This document shows, piece after piece, positions 27,201 to 41,040 of a stretch of 64,000 nt of DNA. The number at the start of each line of letters is the position of its first letter. Within the stretch, counting starts at the first letter, position 1. A program made the position numbers and the translations under genes. The notes beneath the pieces were generated by a model. That model searched no databases. It was not told the DNA's origin and saw only the letters and a list, made by a program, of their open reading frames with translations. The stretch spans positions 1 through 64,000 of the forward strand of contig MU400605.1 in assembly GCA_022578965.1 (NCBI GenBank), in the 5' to 3' direction. The stretch is from Xylaria sp. FL1777. Lineage: Eukaryota; Ascomycota; Sordariomycetes; Xylariales; Xylariaceae.

Positions 27201-29501
27201 TATATTTTAATTTTAAAAAAAACACTAAAAATTATAAAACATTGCAAATTTTACATTTTTTTTTATATAACTATTTTTTAAGCTATATATAAATGCTTAA
27301 CATTTTTTTTTACTTTTTTTATTAAACTATTATATAACACTTAACTTTTTTTTATTTATTTAAGTATAATAATTATAACAAGTATTATATAATTACTAAA
27401 TGTATATAATATATATATTACTTTAAAATTTTACTACTTATTAATAACTTTAAAATAAAAAGTTTTTATAGTTTATATAAGCATTTTAGCTACATAAAGC
27501 AACTATAATACTGCATAACTAAATAAATACTACATAAAAATAGCCTTTATAACAAATTATTTAAGCTATAATAAAAGCAATTAAAGCACTATACAAAATT
27601 TAAACCTTAATATTAACTAAAAATATTAATATAACTTAAAACTTATTATTTTTTATATAATAAACAATTATTAGCAAACTACTTAAATAATTAGCTGTAT
27701 AAAAAAAAACAAATATATATATTTATATATAATAACTAAAAAAACAGTTAATTGCTAAAATTACTAATTAATAGTTATATAACATTATAACTACTGTTTT
27801 AGTTTATAACGCAAAACTAGCAACTATTAATATTATATTATAATAAAGCAGCTATTATATAAATATATATATAAAAATAACTAAGTATAAAGCTATTATA
27901 AATATATATATATGTATATAAAGCAGCTAATAATAAAATAAATAGTTATATAAAATAAAAAGTTTAAAAATATAAAAGTAACAAAAAGCATTGCAAAATT
28001 TAAGCTTTTTTTATAAATAAAGCTTAGCTTTTATACTTTAATACATTATTAAACTTACTATTATATAAAAAAAAAACTTTTAATTAACCTTAATATAAAT
28101 TATTTATTGCTAATATTTTACTTTATACTATTAATTAATATTAATTAGCTATATAACAATAAAAATAAAGAACTTTAATTATATTAGCAATAATTAAACT
28201 ATATAAAAGTTTAAATGCTTTACTTAAAAAGCAACTATTTTTAAACTTAAGCTTTATATAACTATAAAGTTTAAAAAAAGTAAATATATAAATAGCTCTT
28301 TTTTCGTAAAAACTAAAGTACTAAATGTTTAACTTTTTATAAAACTATTTTTTTTTATTTTTTTTAAATAGCATTATATAAAAAAAATTACAACTAAAAA
28401 AAAAGTGATTAGTATTAAAATAACTAGTTATTAATTATAACTTTTATATATAATACATATAATAAGTTTTATATAAAAACTACTTTATATAAAAGCTATT
28501 ATATAAACTAAAGTAATCTTAGTATTAGCTTAGCTTATATGCTAGCAAAGTTTTTATATATAAAAAAAAACCTTTGCTTTATATAAACCTTTTTTTCTTT
28601 TAAACATATAAAACATAGATAGCTTATAATATAAAGATTATTATACTTTATTTTAGCACATATATATTAAACGTACAATTATATAAAGCTTATTTAATAA
28701 ATATATTTTTTAAAAAAGTTTAAAGTATATTAATTATATTATTTAATGCAAAAAAAAAAGTTATTAATTATAATACTAGCATTTTAATACTAATAGCATT
28801 AAATAAAAAGCAAAAAAGTTACTATTTATATAAATTACGAGTTTTTTATAATAATAAAAACAAAAATAAAACAACTAATAAAAATAATATGTTTTTTAAA
28901 CACTATTAAATATTTTAACATAAAAATTATATATAAAACAAGCAAATTAAACGTTTTAATAAATTAATTATTAAAACTATTAATTATATTAGTTTTTTTA
29001 TTAATAAAAGCTAAAGCTAATATAAAGTTATTATTAAAAGCTAAAATATAGCTAATAATGCTATTATAATATTTTAATATTATAAATTTACAAGCTATTT
29101 TTAAGAATTTTTGTTTTAAAACTAAATTACTATATAATATAAGTTTAAAGTAAATAAAATAACACTTTATTAAAAGAAATAGCATGTTATTTAAGTTAAT
29201 TAACTATAAATAAGCTTTAAAAAACTTTTTATATTTAGTTAATATAGCATTTTAAGCTATAGCGCTTTTAAAAGTGCTTAAAGTGCTAAAATTGCTATAA
29301 AACGCAAAAAATACATATATTAACTTAAGGTATACTATTATTAAAAGCTTAATTTAAAAGCTAAATAAATGTTTTTAATACTTAAAAGCTACGTTTATTA
29401 CTTAATAAATTATTATTAAATATAGCTAATATTAACTAATAAAACTACTATTAAATAAACTTTTAAACTTGCAATTTATTATATTACTTTTATTATTTAT
29501 G
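24253..29501. other. RIP-degraded repeat sequence of unknown family, right of D1
   Basis: Continuation of the sequence into which D1 inserted. AT-rich, adenine-biased on the + strand, with no intact frame. About 27,240-27,380 is a T-rich stretch that interrupts the A-rich character and may mark a boundary between two old elements. Around 26,040-26,560 the surviving codons look somewhat coding-like after allowing for RIP stops, but I cannot name a family. No paired terminal repeats were found. Confidence 0.5.
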
Positions 29502-30003
29502 TGTTAATATAACGGACCTGTTATATATTAATATAACGGGTTTGCTTTTAGGGTTTTAATTTGCAGGTAACAATAAAATCCTTAACGGTAGTTCGTTAAG
29601 GAAGTTTTCGAGGTACTTTTACTACTATGCATCAATAAAGGTTTTAAAGGATTTAAAAGTAATAAATATATTAATACTTAGCAGTTATAAAAAATTAATA
29701 GCTAAAAAACTAAAAGTTAAATAAATAACTAAATACAAAAAGTGCATAATTATATAAACAAAAAAAAAGTAAAAAAAATAGTAACCTTTTTTAGATTACT
29801 GCAAGTTTAATAAGCATTAAATTATTGTAAGCTTAATAAGCTTTAAATTACTATAAGCTTAGTAAGCTTTAAATTATTATAAGCTTAGTAAGCTAAATAA
29901 GTTATTATGTAACTTTAGCTTTAGCTAGCAAAAAAAAAAGTATATAGTATATATAAAAGCATTAAGCCGCTTTAAAAGCTACTTTTGTGCTAATTTTATA
30001 ACA
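29502..30003. repeat. LTR of element A (502 bp): left LTR of copy 2 or a solo LTR
   Basis: The best preserved start of this LTR family: TGTTAATATAACGGACCTGT. It shows that TATTAAAATATAACAAACTT in the other copies arose by G-to-A and C-to-T changes. Four 26-bp units lie at 29793-29895, and the end is GCTAATTTTATAACA. Flanks are TTATG (left) and TTATT (right), four of five matching, as a solo LTR might show. The copy also sits in the right order and orientation to be the left LTR of copy 2 ending at 39767, but the outer flanks TTATG and GTTAA do not match. Confidence 0.82.
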
Positions 30004-33000
30004 TTATTTTTCTTTTTTTAGAATTATTGTTTTAATAATTTTCCGTAAGTATTCTTTTTTTCTTTTTTTTTTATATGTTATAATATTAAAGCATATTAAA
30101 AAAACTAACTGCTTATTTAAAACAAAGCAAAAACTCGTTTTTGCTTTTTTTATTAATTTTACTAGCTATAAAATTATGTTTTATTTTTGCTGCTTTAATT
30201 AGTTATTAATATGCAAAATAACAAATAATATGTTTTATTGTTTTAAATATGTATACGCTAGTTATTTTTGCAATAAATTGGAAGTTTTAATTAACTTAAT
30301 TAATAATATAGTTTTTAAATATTATTGTTTTAAAAAAAAAAAAAGCAAGCAAAATAATAGCTATTTTTAGTTTAAAAAAAATTAAAATAAGCTTAAAATA
30401 GCTTTAACTTTGTTTTAAGCAAGTTAGCTTAGCTTTACATATAAAAATGTTTTTTAAAAGCAAAAAGTATTAAAATAGTTTAGCAAAAGCTTTAGTTTTT
30501 AAATAAACTAAACAAAATAAAGCGCATTAAAAAAAAACAAAAAGCGCTAGCAAAAAAGCAAAAATAACAAAAAAAGCAAGCTAAAGTAGCGCAAGCTGCT
30601 TTATTTAAGTTTAATTAAAATTTCTTAAGCGTTTTTTTTAAGGTCGATTTTTTTTTTTTAGTTTTAAGCAGTTAAAGTATTAGCAGTAAAACTAACTTAT
30701 AACTATTTTAGCAGTTTTTAAGTATTTTTTAAGTTCTTAAATATTATTAATATATAAGTATTTTTTTTATTTAATAAAATATTTTAAGTTATTATTATTT
30801 TAATAGAAATCTAGTATACTTTTAATTTTATAAACGTTCTAATTTGTTTTTATTTTTAGTTATGTTTTAATAAATGTTCTAATAAGTACTAGTTTTAGTA
30901 AAAAAATATAAAAAATAAAATAAATTTGCATATTTTTTAATAATAATAGTTTATAATTAATAAGTAAAATAATTTTTTTAATTTTAAAAAAGCTAAGTTT
31001 TTTAAATTTTAATTTATTGCTTAGTTATTTTGTTTTAATTTAAGAAATATTAATGTTTACATTTTATTTTTATTATAATAAGTAAACTTTGTTTTTTTTT
31101 TTAAAGGTTAGTTTTTTAGTTTGTTTTTTGTTATAATATATTAATATCTATTGTTATAAAAATTAAAAGCATAATTATAGTTTAGCTTATAGCATTTTAA
31201 TCTTTGTTATAATAATTCTTGCTTAAAATACTATAATTAAAATAGCAAGTGCTTTTATTAATGTTTTTTTTTGTTTTTTAATAGTTGCTTGCTATTTATA
31301 AACAGCTTTATGCAAAAATATGTTTATATTTTTGTTTATTAATATATTATATAAAATCTATACTATTAATAATAGTTTTACTTAATTATTTTATTAGTAG
31401 TTAATATAACTTTATAAATATTGTTTTAATATTTAGTTTAGTTTTTTTGTTTGTTTATTTGTTTATAAGTAATAAGCAGTTAAAAACTTTAGTTTAATAC
31501 TAATAAGTTTAAAAAAGCTAGTTTTAAACTTAAAAATAAACAATTTATTTTAGTTTAAAACAATTTTTTTTAATAACTTATGCTTATTTAAATATTAGTA
31601 TATAAAAGCATATATAAATTATTTAACTGTTATATTTTTTTTAAACAGTAAAAAATAAGCATACTTAATAAGTTTATTAATAATAACTTATATTTTATTA
31701 TATTATACTTTTATAACTAAATTAGTTAATAAAAATAATGCTATAATAAAATTTTAAGCAATAGTATGTTATGCTTATTTAAGTATTTATATAAATTATA
31801 ATAGTTTATAAAGCTTATATTAAGCTATTTTAGCTTTATTACAAATATTATACTTTTTTATAATAAATTTAACTATGTTTTATAGTTTTAAAAAATTGTA
31901 CTTTTTTTATAATTATTAAACTGTTTTTATTGCTTTTTAGTATTTATATAATAAATATTTATAAAATTTTTTAATAAACTTATTTTATAAAAATTTCAGT
32001 AAATAAACTTTATGCTTATATATTAGCTTGTTATTTTTTAATCTTTTATATTTTTATAGTTATGCTAATTTTTTTAAGTTATAAGCTTATTATAGCTATA
32101 TATTTATAAAGTTCTTAAGTATAACTTTAATTTTTAAGCTTTTATTTCTTTAAAAATATAATACTTAAATGTTTTTTTTTAAAACCTTAAATTTTTTTTA
32201 ACTTTGTTAACTTAGTATGTTTGCTTAAATGTTTTTTTTTTTTTTAATGTAATATATTTTAAAGTTAAACTTAAAAAAAAAAACTATTTAATTTTTATAT
32301 TGTTTAGTAATTTTTTGCATAGTTATAAATTTCGTTAAGTTTTAATAATTTAAATAAATTTTAATTAGCTTTATAGTTTTTATAAAAAACAGTTTTTATT
32401 TTTTAAGTGCTATAATAATTGCAAGCAGTTCTTTATTATATATAAAGTATTATAATGCTACGTTTTATAGTGCTTTAAAGTAATAAGCTACTAAGTGCTA
32501 TTTTTTGTTATTTTTTAGTTGTTTTAAAACTTTTATAATTATACTATTTAAAGCATTTATTTTTAGCTTTTTCTTTTTTTGTAAATTAAGTAGTTTAACT
32601 ATAAAGTTAAAAATAACTTTTAGTTTTAGTTTTTTAAAAGCTTTTTAAGCTTTCTTTAAAATTAAAAAAGATTTTCTTTTATATTTTTTCTTTATATACT
32701 TTATAAAATAAAATGCTATTTTTTTAAAGTTTTAAATTAACATTTAAACATAGTTTAAAAATCTTAATGCTTATTATATATTTATAACAGTAACTAAGTT
32801 AAATATTTTCTAGTTTTATACTATATTAATTTTTAATTATTAAATTTATATTTGTTTTAAAGTAATTATAAATTTTAAAAAGTTAATTTTTTATATATGC
32901 TATATATATTTTTTTATATTAAGTTATAATTTTGCTTGTTTAAGTATTTTTAATACTTAAGTTATATATTTTTTATGTTTTTTTAGTGTTTTAAAGTAAA

Positions 33001-35767
33001 TTAAAATATTATTTAAATAAATAAATATAAACTTGTTTAAAAACTTCTGTAAAATTATTATTATTATGTATTAAAAGCTAGCTAATATATTTTATAGTTT
33101 TTATAGCATAACTATATATTTATATAATTTATATACTATTTATATAGCAGTTTTTTATTTTTTTTTTTTAGCTATTTTAATAGCATAATATTTATTTAAA
33201 ATATTAATTATTATAAACTATTTTGCTTAACTAATGTTTTTTTTTATAGTTATTAATAAAGTAAAAAAATATTTATTTGCAATAATAATTATATTTAATA
33301 ATTAGTAATTAATTATTACTTGCTATACTAGTTTTTTTTTTTTATTAATTAGTTGTTTTTTATTTTTTATTTTAAGTATTAATACTATAAAGTATTTAAT
33401 AAATAATTAAAATTTTTTTAAAAATCCTTTTGTTAAGTTTTTCTAAATATATTTTTATAAAACGTTTATTTTATTTAAGCTTATATAATATACTTAATAA
33501 AGCTTTAGTTAACATTTTTCCTTAATAAAAATATAGTAATTTTATAAGCTATATTTAAGAAGTTTTTTTTTTTTTTTTTTTTTAAATAGTTTATAAAATT
33601 TATAATATACCTTTAATATTTTGTTTAAAATTTCTTTTGCGATTTTTCTGATTTTTTTGCTTTATTTTTTACTTTTTTAATTAATAGTCTTTATTTTTTA
33701 TTAAATTAAAAAGTTGCTAGTTTTTAGCTATAGTATTCTTAAAATAATATTATAATTAAATATATTAATAATATTTAATATAATTTGTTTTTTGTATTTT
33801 TGTATAAATATATTAAAAAGTTTAATTTTTTTAAGTATATAACTGTTATTATAGCTAAAAATACTTTTATTAAATCTTTTAATTTTTTAGGATTTTTGCT
33901 TATATTTTTAGAAAATTTTATTTTGTTTTATTACTTTAAGTAAAATTATATTAACTTATATTTTTAAATTAATTAAAATATTATACTTTTTTTTTTAATA
34001 TATAAGTTTAACTTTAAATTAATTTTGCTAGTTATTATATTAAACTTTACGTAAAGCTTTAGTTTTTTTAGCTACTTGCTATTTTTTTAGCAAATATTTA
34101 TTTTGTTTTTTGATTTTTTTTTATAAAATGTTTAAGTGCTTATTTTATTTTGCACTTTAAATATTATTACGCTTTGTTTTGTTTTTGCTTTTAGTTAAGC
34201 TTTAAATTATAGTTTTTAAGCTTTTTTACTTTTAGCAACTATTTTTTAATATAATTATGCTTTAATTAGCTAATAATATTTATAGCAGTTATTTTTACAT
34301 TTTTTTAAAATAATATTATAAATATAGTTAAAATTTTCTTTAAATGTTATAAATTTTTATAAATCTTTATAATAAACTATAATTATAACTAATTACTTTA
34401 ATTTATAAAAGTTCTATATTTTTATTTTTATAATTTGTTTAAAAAACTAATTATTTTTTAGTTTGTTAAATAAATATTAATAATAACAATATATTATATA
34501 ATAATTTTATAATACTTTATTATGTTTTAAATTTTTTAAGCATAAAATATTATTATTATTTTTTATTATAGTTTTATTATAGTAATAACTTTTAGCAATT
34601 AGTTAAATTACTAGCTTTAGTTTTTAAAACATATTAGTTTTTATGCTAACTATTAATGCTTTTTTGTTTTATTGCATTTAAAGCAGTTTAAGCTATAAAA
34701 ATACTTTATTTATTTTTATTAGTTTTTTTTTTATAGTATTTTTTATAGCTTTTAATTTTATTTATTTTTACTTTAAAGTTTTATAAGTTTTGTTTCTTTA
34801 AGTTTATTTAATAATTAAATGTTTTAATAGTTTATAATTAGTTTAATAATTATACTATTTATAGTTATAGTTTTGTTTTTTTAAACATAACTTTTTTTTA
34901 AGCTACATTTTAAGCTTTAATAGTTTAAAGTTTTTATAGTTTTATAAGTTTATTAATTATATTAACTTATTATTTTTTATTATTTATTACTTTTAGTTAA
35001 ACTATTTTTTTAAGTTATATATTAAATAACTTTAATTATTTATATAATAAATATATTTTTTTGCAATTTGTTTTAATAACTGTAAAGCTTTTAAATAATA
35101 TTTATATGTTTGTTTATTTTAACTTATATAAATAAAACATTTAAATTTATTTAATATAATATTTTTGTTTTAACTTAAAACAGCAATTTTATACTTTTGC
35201 TTTAAAAACATATTTTTTAAATTGCTTTATTGTTTTTTATTGTTTTAAACTTTTATAACTTGTATTTTTTTTTTAAGTTAAAAAATCTTTTTTTTTTTAT
35301 AGCTTTTTTTTTTTGTTTTTTTTTTTAAATTAGCATTATTTTTAAAAATGTCTTTTTTTTTTATAATTATAACATTTAACTTTAAATATATCTTAAGATT
35401 ATTATTTTTAAACTTTATTAATTTGCTTAAATCTTTATTTAATACTTTTTTAAATATTCTTTTTTTTGTTTTTTTTAGTTTTTTTAGTTTTAAAATACTA
35501 ATTAAATAATTATTAATTAATTATAATAGCTATATTAATATACATATTAATTTTTGCTAGTTTATTTATTTTATATAGTTTATTTTAAACTTAAGTTTTA
35601 AGTTTACTATAAAATAAATAAAATAATGCAAGCTTAAGTAATTTTAAAATTATTACTAATTGTTTAAATTTTATAGCATAATTTATTATTATTTTTGTTT
35701 GTTTTAAGTAATAAAATGCTTTTTTTACATGTTTTGCTTTTTAAATATTTCTAAATAATGCTTTTAT

Positions 35768-38305
35768 ATATTGTATTACTTAGGCTAACGGCTTATTAGC
35801 TATACTGGTTGCTATTTTTTATATATATAAGTAAAAACTATGTTTGTGAGTTAAAAGCAAGCTATAAGCAGCTTACTTTTTTTTTAATAGCTAAGTAAAA
35901 ACATTTTATATTTACTTTTAAGTTGCATTAGTTTTACTACGATTTTATTAAGTGTTTTGCTTTTTATTTTTTTGCTTTTAGGTTGTTTGCTTATTTATAT
36001 TATGCTATTAATTAAGTATATGCATTTTTATATAATTACTTTGTAGTTTTTTTTTTTTTGTATTTTTTTTGCTTTGTAGTTTGCTTGCTTTAGTATTATT
36101 GTTTGCTTTATGCTGCTTATAGTAGTTTTTTTAGTTTTAGCATTTATTTAGCTAAGTATGCTGCTTTTTTTTTTTAGTTTTTTTTTAAACCTTTTTTTAT
36201 TGTATTACTAATATATTATAGTTTGCTTGCTTTAGTATTACTGCTAGCTTTTTGTTATATTAGTTTTTTTATAGCTAAGTTATAACTAAGTTATAAGTAA
36301 AGTTAATTGTTTATTATTTTTTAGTTTGCTTTTTATATATTTATTTTTTAAGCTGCTTTTATGCTTTTTGCAATAAGCTTACTAAGTAAGCATAGCTTAT
36401 AAGTAGCTTATATATTAAGTAATATAAAGTAGCAATAAATAATAGGTTATTTTACTTAGCTATTTATGCTAATCTTTTTTTTTTTTAATTATTAATTTTA
36501 CTATTTTTATTACTATTATTATTATATGCTTAGCTTACGTTTGCTTTAATATATTAAAGTATTTAGTTCGTAATATAATTAGTTATTAATGCATTGCAAT
36601 TATATAAAAATTTACTTTGTTATAACTATTATGCTTTTTGTAGTATATATTTATAACTAGCTTAGCTTAAGTATATATATTAACTAATGTTAAGCTTACA
36701 TATTTAAAGTTATAAGTTATTTTGCTGCAGTTTTTACTAGTTATTTAATTTATAGTACTAAATAAAATAGCTAATAGCTTACTACTATATAGTTTAAGCT
36801 TTTATAACTGCTTGTTATTATGCTTTTTTGCTATAACGCTAATTTTTAAAATAAAAATAAGTGCTTTAGTGCTTTATACTAAAGTATTATTAATAACTTT
36901 AAAATTTATATTTATTAAGTATGCTAAAATACTTAAGCTATGCTACTATTATATTGCTTATGTTATAATAATATATTATATACTTTTTATTGCTGTTTTT
37001 TTTACGTTAACTATATAAAAACATTAATAATTTTTATGCTTATAATATTATTAGTAAGTTTATTAAGTGTTTATAATGCAAAAAAAGCAAAATAAGTATT
37101 AAAAATAGCAGTTATAGTTTTATAAGTATTTTTAATTATATTAATATTTATATGTTTTTAAGCTTTATTTTATGCTTATTTTAACTATTAAAGTTTTTTT
37201 AATTTTAAGTACTATTAATAATTTTTTAGCTTAAAAAAGTTAATAAAAAACTTTAATTGTTTATTAAAGCTTGTATAGCTATATGCTATTTTTATACTAA
37301 TAAAAATATTTAAGCTATATTTATAGCTAATATATAACTTTAAGTTATAATTAAAAAAGCAAAAAAAACTGCAGTAAATAAAAAAGCTAAAGGTTTTATA
37401 TAAATAAGCTAGTTAAAAAGTATTTATATAACTTTTAAAGGTTAATATTGTTATATATTTAGTAGCTAAAAGTTTTAATAGAATTTTAATATTTAATGCT
37501 TAATAAAGTTGCTTAATTGCTTTACTTTTTTATAATGTATGCTTTTTAATTTTTATAGTTTTATGTTTATAATTTTATATTATTATTTTTAGTATTTTAT
37601 TGTATTATGCTTTACTTTAAAGTTTATAAACGTAAACTTATAATAAGCAGCTTTTTTAAAACTATAAGTAATAAATAGCTTTATAATAAATGCTTTAGCT
37701 TTTGCTTTATAGTTATAGTAAACTTTTTTTAGCTTAAAAAAAAGCTAGTATTAATGCTTAGCTATTTTTGCTTTATGTTTAAAAGCCTTTGTTTTTATGT
37801 TTTTATAGCTACTTATAACTTAATTAGTTTTTTAGCTACGTTATAATAGCTAAGCCTTTTTATATTTAGAACTTATTTAGCTATTTTACGTGCTTTTTTC
37901 GGGTTACGCAATAACTAGTAGCTTAGTTAAAAATTTGTCTGCTTTTTTAGTGTGCTGCAAGTGCTATTATATTTAAGGCACTAGTTTAAGAAGTGCAGCA
38001 GCAACTCTTTGGCCCGACCGCACTAGCACGTTAGCAACTTGTAACTGGGTACCTTTCGAAACACAAGGTACCTTTCCAAGCTAATCCTTTCTATACGTAG
38101 CTAAACTAATATAAAGCTTTTAACCTTGTGTAAGCTTCTGTGCATGTTGAGCTGCTTATTATACGGAAGCTAGTTAGCAGCAGTTCGTTTAAACCCCGTT
38201 CTCTCCTGTTTTTTGGTTCACCACCGGATATGCCACGCATACATTAATTCTGGGTTTATTAGCGGCTCGTCTTCTTTGTTGCCTTCATTGCCCTCTTGGT
38301 GTATC
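35768..38305 (-). mobile_element. LINE-like element D2, 17-bp target duplication, inserted in element A
   Basis: Flanked by the 17-bp direct repeat CTAAATAATGCTTTTAT at 35751-35767 and 38306-38322. Copy 1 of element A has the uninterrupted site (TTAAATAATGTTTTTAT near 17050), proving an insertion. 35768-37963 is the reverse complement of D1. The presumed 3' end (left, reverse complement ...AATACAATAT) coincides with that of D1. Beyond D1's 5' end, D2 has 342 additional bases of normal composition, listed separately. An open frame on the + strand at 36812-37018 also exists in D1 (22989-23192) but is antisense to the proposed reading direction and has no recognisable content. Confidence 0.7.
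37964..38305. other. RIP-free patch of ordinary GC content at the 5' end of D2
   Basis: Within the AT block this segment stands out, from about 37,975 onward, by roughly 45-50% GC and intact CpA/TpG. It lies inside the D2 target duplication, so it arrived with D2, yet it is absent from D1, whose 5' end coincides with 37963. It contains two direct copies of GGTACCTTTC separated by 8 bp (about 38049-38077). No convincing reading frame was seen on either strand. RIP acts on duplicated DNA, so the patch behaves as single-copy sequence, for example a host transcript fused to the LINE by template switching. It could alternatively be the true 5' end of a low-copy LINE. Confidence 0.75.
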
Positions 38306-39263
38306 CTAAATAATGCTTTTATTTAATTTTTAAACTTAACATAGTTTTTAAAAATCTTTTTTGTTTTTAGCTTAAAGTTAATTAACTTATTAACTTTTAA
38401 AAAAACTTTTAAAATAAATTAAAACTATTTTAATATTTTTTTTAACAAAAATTATAAAATAATTATTATTTTTTAGTTTTTTTTTATAATAATAATAAAA
38501 TGTTATTTTAAATAAAGTTTAATATAAATTAAAAAAGCTTTTATATTTATAAATTTATTATAAAGCTTTAAAGCAATAAGTTTAAAACTTTTAATGTTTA
38601 ATATTTTTAACATTATAAATAATTTTAATAATAAAAGTAGTAATAATAATAAAAAGTTAGATTTTTTATTTTAAGTTATTACTTTAAGTATAATAATAAT
38701 AAAAATAAGCGTTAAGTTTATTAGTAGTAATATTAATATTAGTTATAATATAATTACTTATTTAAAGCTTTAATTTATTGTTATAATAGCAGTTATTATT
38801 ATTGCTTTAATTATTATAGCTAATATTTATGCTAGTTTAAAAGTTATAATGCTTAATATTTAAGCTATTTTTTAAGTTAAAGCAACTAGTTTATTTTATA
38901 GTATTAGTATTAATGTTAGTTCTTTTTTATTACTGCTGTTTAACTTTTTTTTTTTTATTACTGCTTTTTTTTTAATAAAAATAGCTAATAAAAGTACTAA
39001 AGTTTATTGTTTTAATATATTACTAGTTTTAAAAATCTTTAAGATTTTTAAACTTAATTTTTAACTTTTTGTTTTTAGTAATATAACCTAGATTTAGTTT
39101 ATTAATTATTAAGTAAAGTTTACTTATATAATACTATTTAGCATTTTTATTTTTTAAATATTTTTTTAGTATACTTTTAAAAGTTTATTTTGTAAATTAT
39201 TTATTATTTAACTTTTTATACTAATATTTGTTCTTATATATTAAGTTCTATTAATTAAAAAGC

Positions 39264-39767
39264 TATTAAAATATAATAAACTTATTATATATTAATATAA
39301 CAGGTTTGCTTTTAAAGTTTTAATTTATAAATAATAATAAAATTTTTAACAGTAATTTATTAAAAAAGTTTTTAAAGTACTTTTATTACTATGCATTAAT
39401 AAAAGTCTTAAATAATTTAAAAGTAATAAATATATTAATGCTTAATAGTTATAAAAAATTAATAGCTAAAAAACTAAAACTTAAATAAATAACTAAATAT
39501 AAAAAGTATATAATTATATAAATAAAAAAAAAGTAAAAAAAGTAGTAATTTTTTTTAAATTATTATAAGTTTAGTAAGCATTAAATTATTGTAAGCTTAG
39601 TAAGCTTTAAATTATTATAAGCTTAGTAAGTTTTAAATTACCGTAAGCTTAGTAAGCTAAGTAAATTATTACATAACTTCGGCTTTAGCTAGCAAAAAAA
39701 AAGGTGTATAATATATATAAAGGCATTAAGCTGCTTTAAAAGCTACCTTTGTGCTAATTTTATAACA
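39264..39767. repeat. Right LTR of element A, copy 2 (504 bp)
   Basis: Starts TATTAAAATATAATAAACTT and ends GCTAATTTTATAACA. Four 26-bp units lie at 39557-39659. The end section is better preserved than the start, as in the other copies. It is followed by GTTAA, with no match to the left flank of 29502. Confidence 0.85.
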
Positions 39768-41040
39768 GTTAAATTATAAATTATATATTTATAGCTAATT
39801 TTAAGCTATTAATATATATTAAATATGCTATTATATAAGTTAAAGCAAAAATAATGCTTAATATTAATTTTAAAGCAATAAAACTGCTAATTTAACAAAT
39901 TAATAAAATGTTTAGTTTTTTTAAAAAATAAATAAGCAATAATGCAAGCATATTTATAAGCAAAAAAAACAATTAATTAATATAAATTAAACAGTTTTAT
40001 TATAAAATTAATTATATTTAAAAAACCTAAAAATAATAGCAAAATTAAAAAAGCTAATAATAATATTAAGCAAATTATGCTATATAAAAGTTTAATTTAT
40101 TATTATTTTAATTTTTAAACTTTATTAAAAGCAGTTATTTATATATATAATTAAACTTTAAAGCTTAATAATTATAATAGCTATTTTTTGTTGTTTAAAA
40201 CATAGCTATTAAATTAATAACTAGCTATAAAAATTGCTAACTATATTAAAAATTTAAATAAAAAAAAAAGTTAAATTTTAATAATATTTAGCATAAAACT
40301 ATAAAGCATTATTAATATATAATTACTTTAATAATTTAAAAATATTAAAGAACTAAATTTAAGCTTATTTATAAAAAAAAAAAAGCTTAATTAAAACTTA
40401 TAAAATTAATAATTAAATTTTATATATTAAATAATAAGCTAATAAGTTTAAATTATATTATAATAGCTTATAAGCTATTATAAGTTATTTTTATAGTAAT
40501 ATATATAAACTATAAAGCTTTAAAAAAATAACGTTGTTTAATAAATATAATAGTAATAATTTATTTTTAACTTATAATAAAAATAGCTATTTAATAAAAA
40601 GTTTATAATATATTAGCAAATATATGCTAAAAAAAAATAAACAAAAATTAAAAGCATTAATAATATAAATATTAAAAAGTATTTATAAATAGCTTTATTT
40701 TTATAAATAGCTAAAATAACTATTTAGCAAAAAAAGTAATTATAGCTTTTAAGCAATATAAGCTATAATATATATTATATAATAATTACTATATAAAAAT
40801 CTAAAAAGTATAAACTAGCTTTACTTAAATTAATAATATTTATATATAGTTTTTTAATATTATATTTAAAAAATGTCTTTTTTTTAACATTTACTTTTTT
40901 AAATATAAACCTAACTTTACGTAATAATTACAAGGTTTTAAGCTAGTATTTAAAAAGCACACAAGTGTTCAAGTTTTAAGTATATAATTAGCTAGCTAAT
41001 GCAAAGAAGTCTCTTTGTAATATTAGCATAAAAGGGGGTT
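39768..41040. other. Remaining AT-rich sequence up to the isochore boundary
   Basis: RIP-like, AT-rich sequence not aligned to elements A-D. Composition changes between about 40,930 and 41,040. An imperfect palindrome, GCTAATGCAAAGAA with TCTCTTTGTAATATTAGC, lies at about 40,996-41,030 right at the edge. The sequence AAAGGGGGTT occurs just after it and again about 65 bp further on. No gene is seen. Confidence 0.55.

Larger units (their letters stand above)
30004..39263. mobile_element. LTR element A, copy 2, internal region interrupted by D2
   Basis: 33798-35767 and 38306-39263 align with copy 1 (1-403, 15505-18014). 30004-33797 would correspond to sequence upstream of the window in copy 1, so it is assigned to A only by position. 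Without the 2.5-kb D2 insertion the internal part is about 6.7 kb, and with two LTRs 7.7 kb, a normal LTR-retrotransposon size. The first bases after the left LTR (TTATTTTTCTTTTTTTAG) could be a minus-strand polypurine tract, which would make the element read right to left. No protein domain can be read. Confidence 0.65.
1..41000. other. AT-rich isochore made of RIP-mutated transposons
   Basis: Base composition is extremely AT-rich throughout, with GC well below 20% by eye. TpA is abundant, CpA and TpG are rare, and the remaining G and C sit mostly in AGCT or TGC contexts. This is the footprint of repeat-induced point mutation, which in Pezizomycotina converts CpA to TpA on both strands of duplicated DNA. 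No open reading frame longer than about 80 codons survives. At least four repeat families (A, B, C, D below) can be recognised by paired ends and target-site duplications. The block ends abruptly between about 40,930 and 41,040. It may be silent heterochromatin or part of a centromere; sequence alone does not decide. Confidence 0.93.

Noticed and set aside
36812..37018. Similar open frames in both D copies (36812-37018 plus, 22989-23192 minus)
   Set aside because: The similarity is explained by the two copies being the same element. The frame is antisense to the proposed LINE direction and interrupted upstream and downstream.
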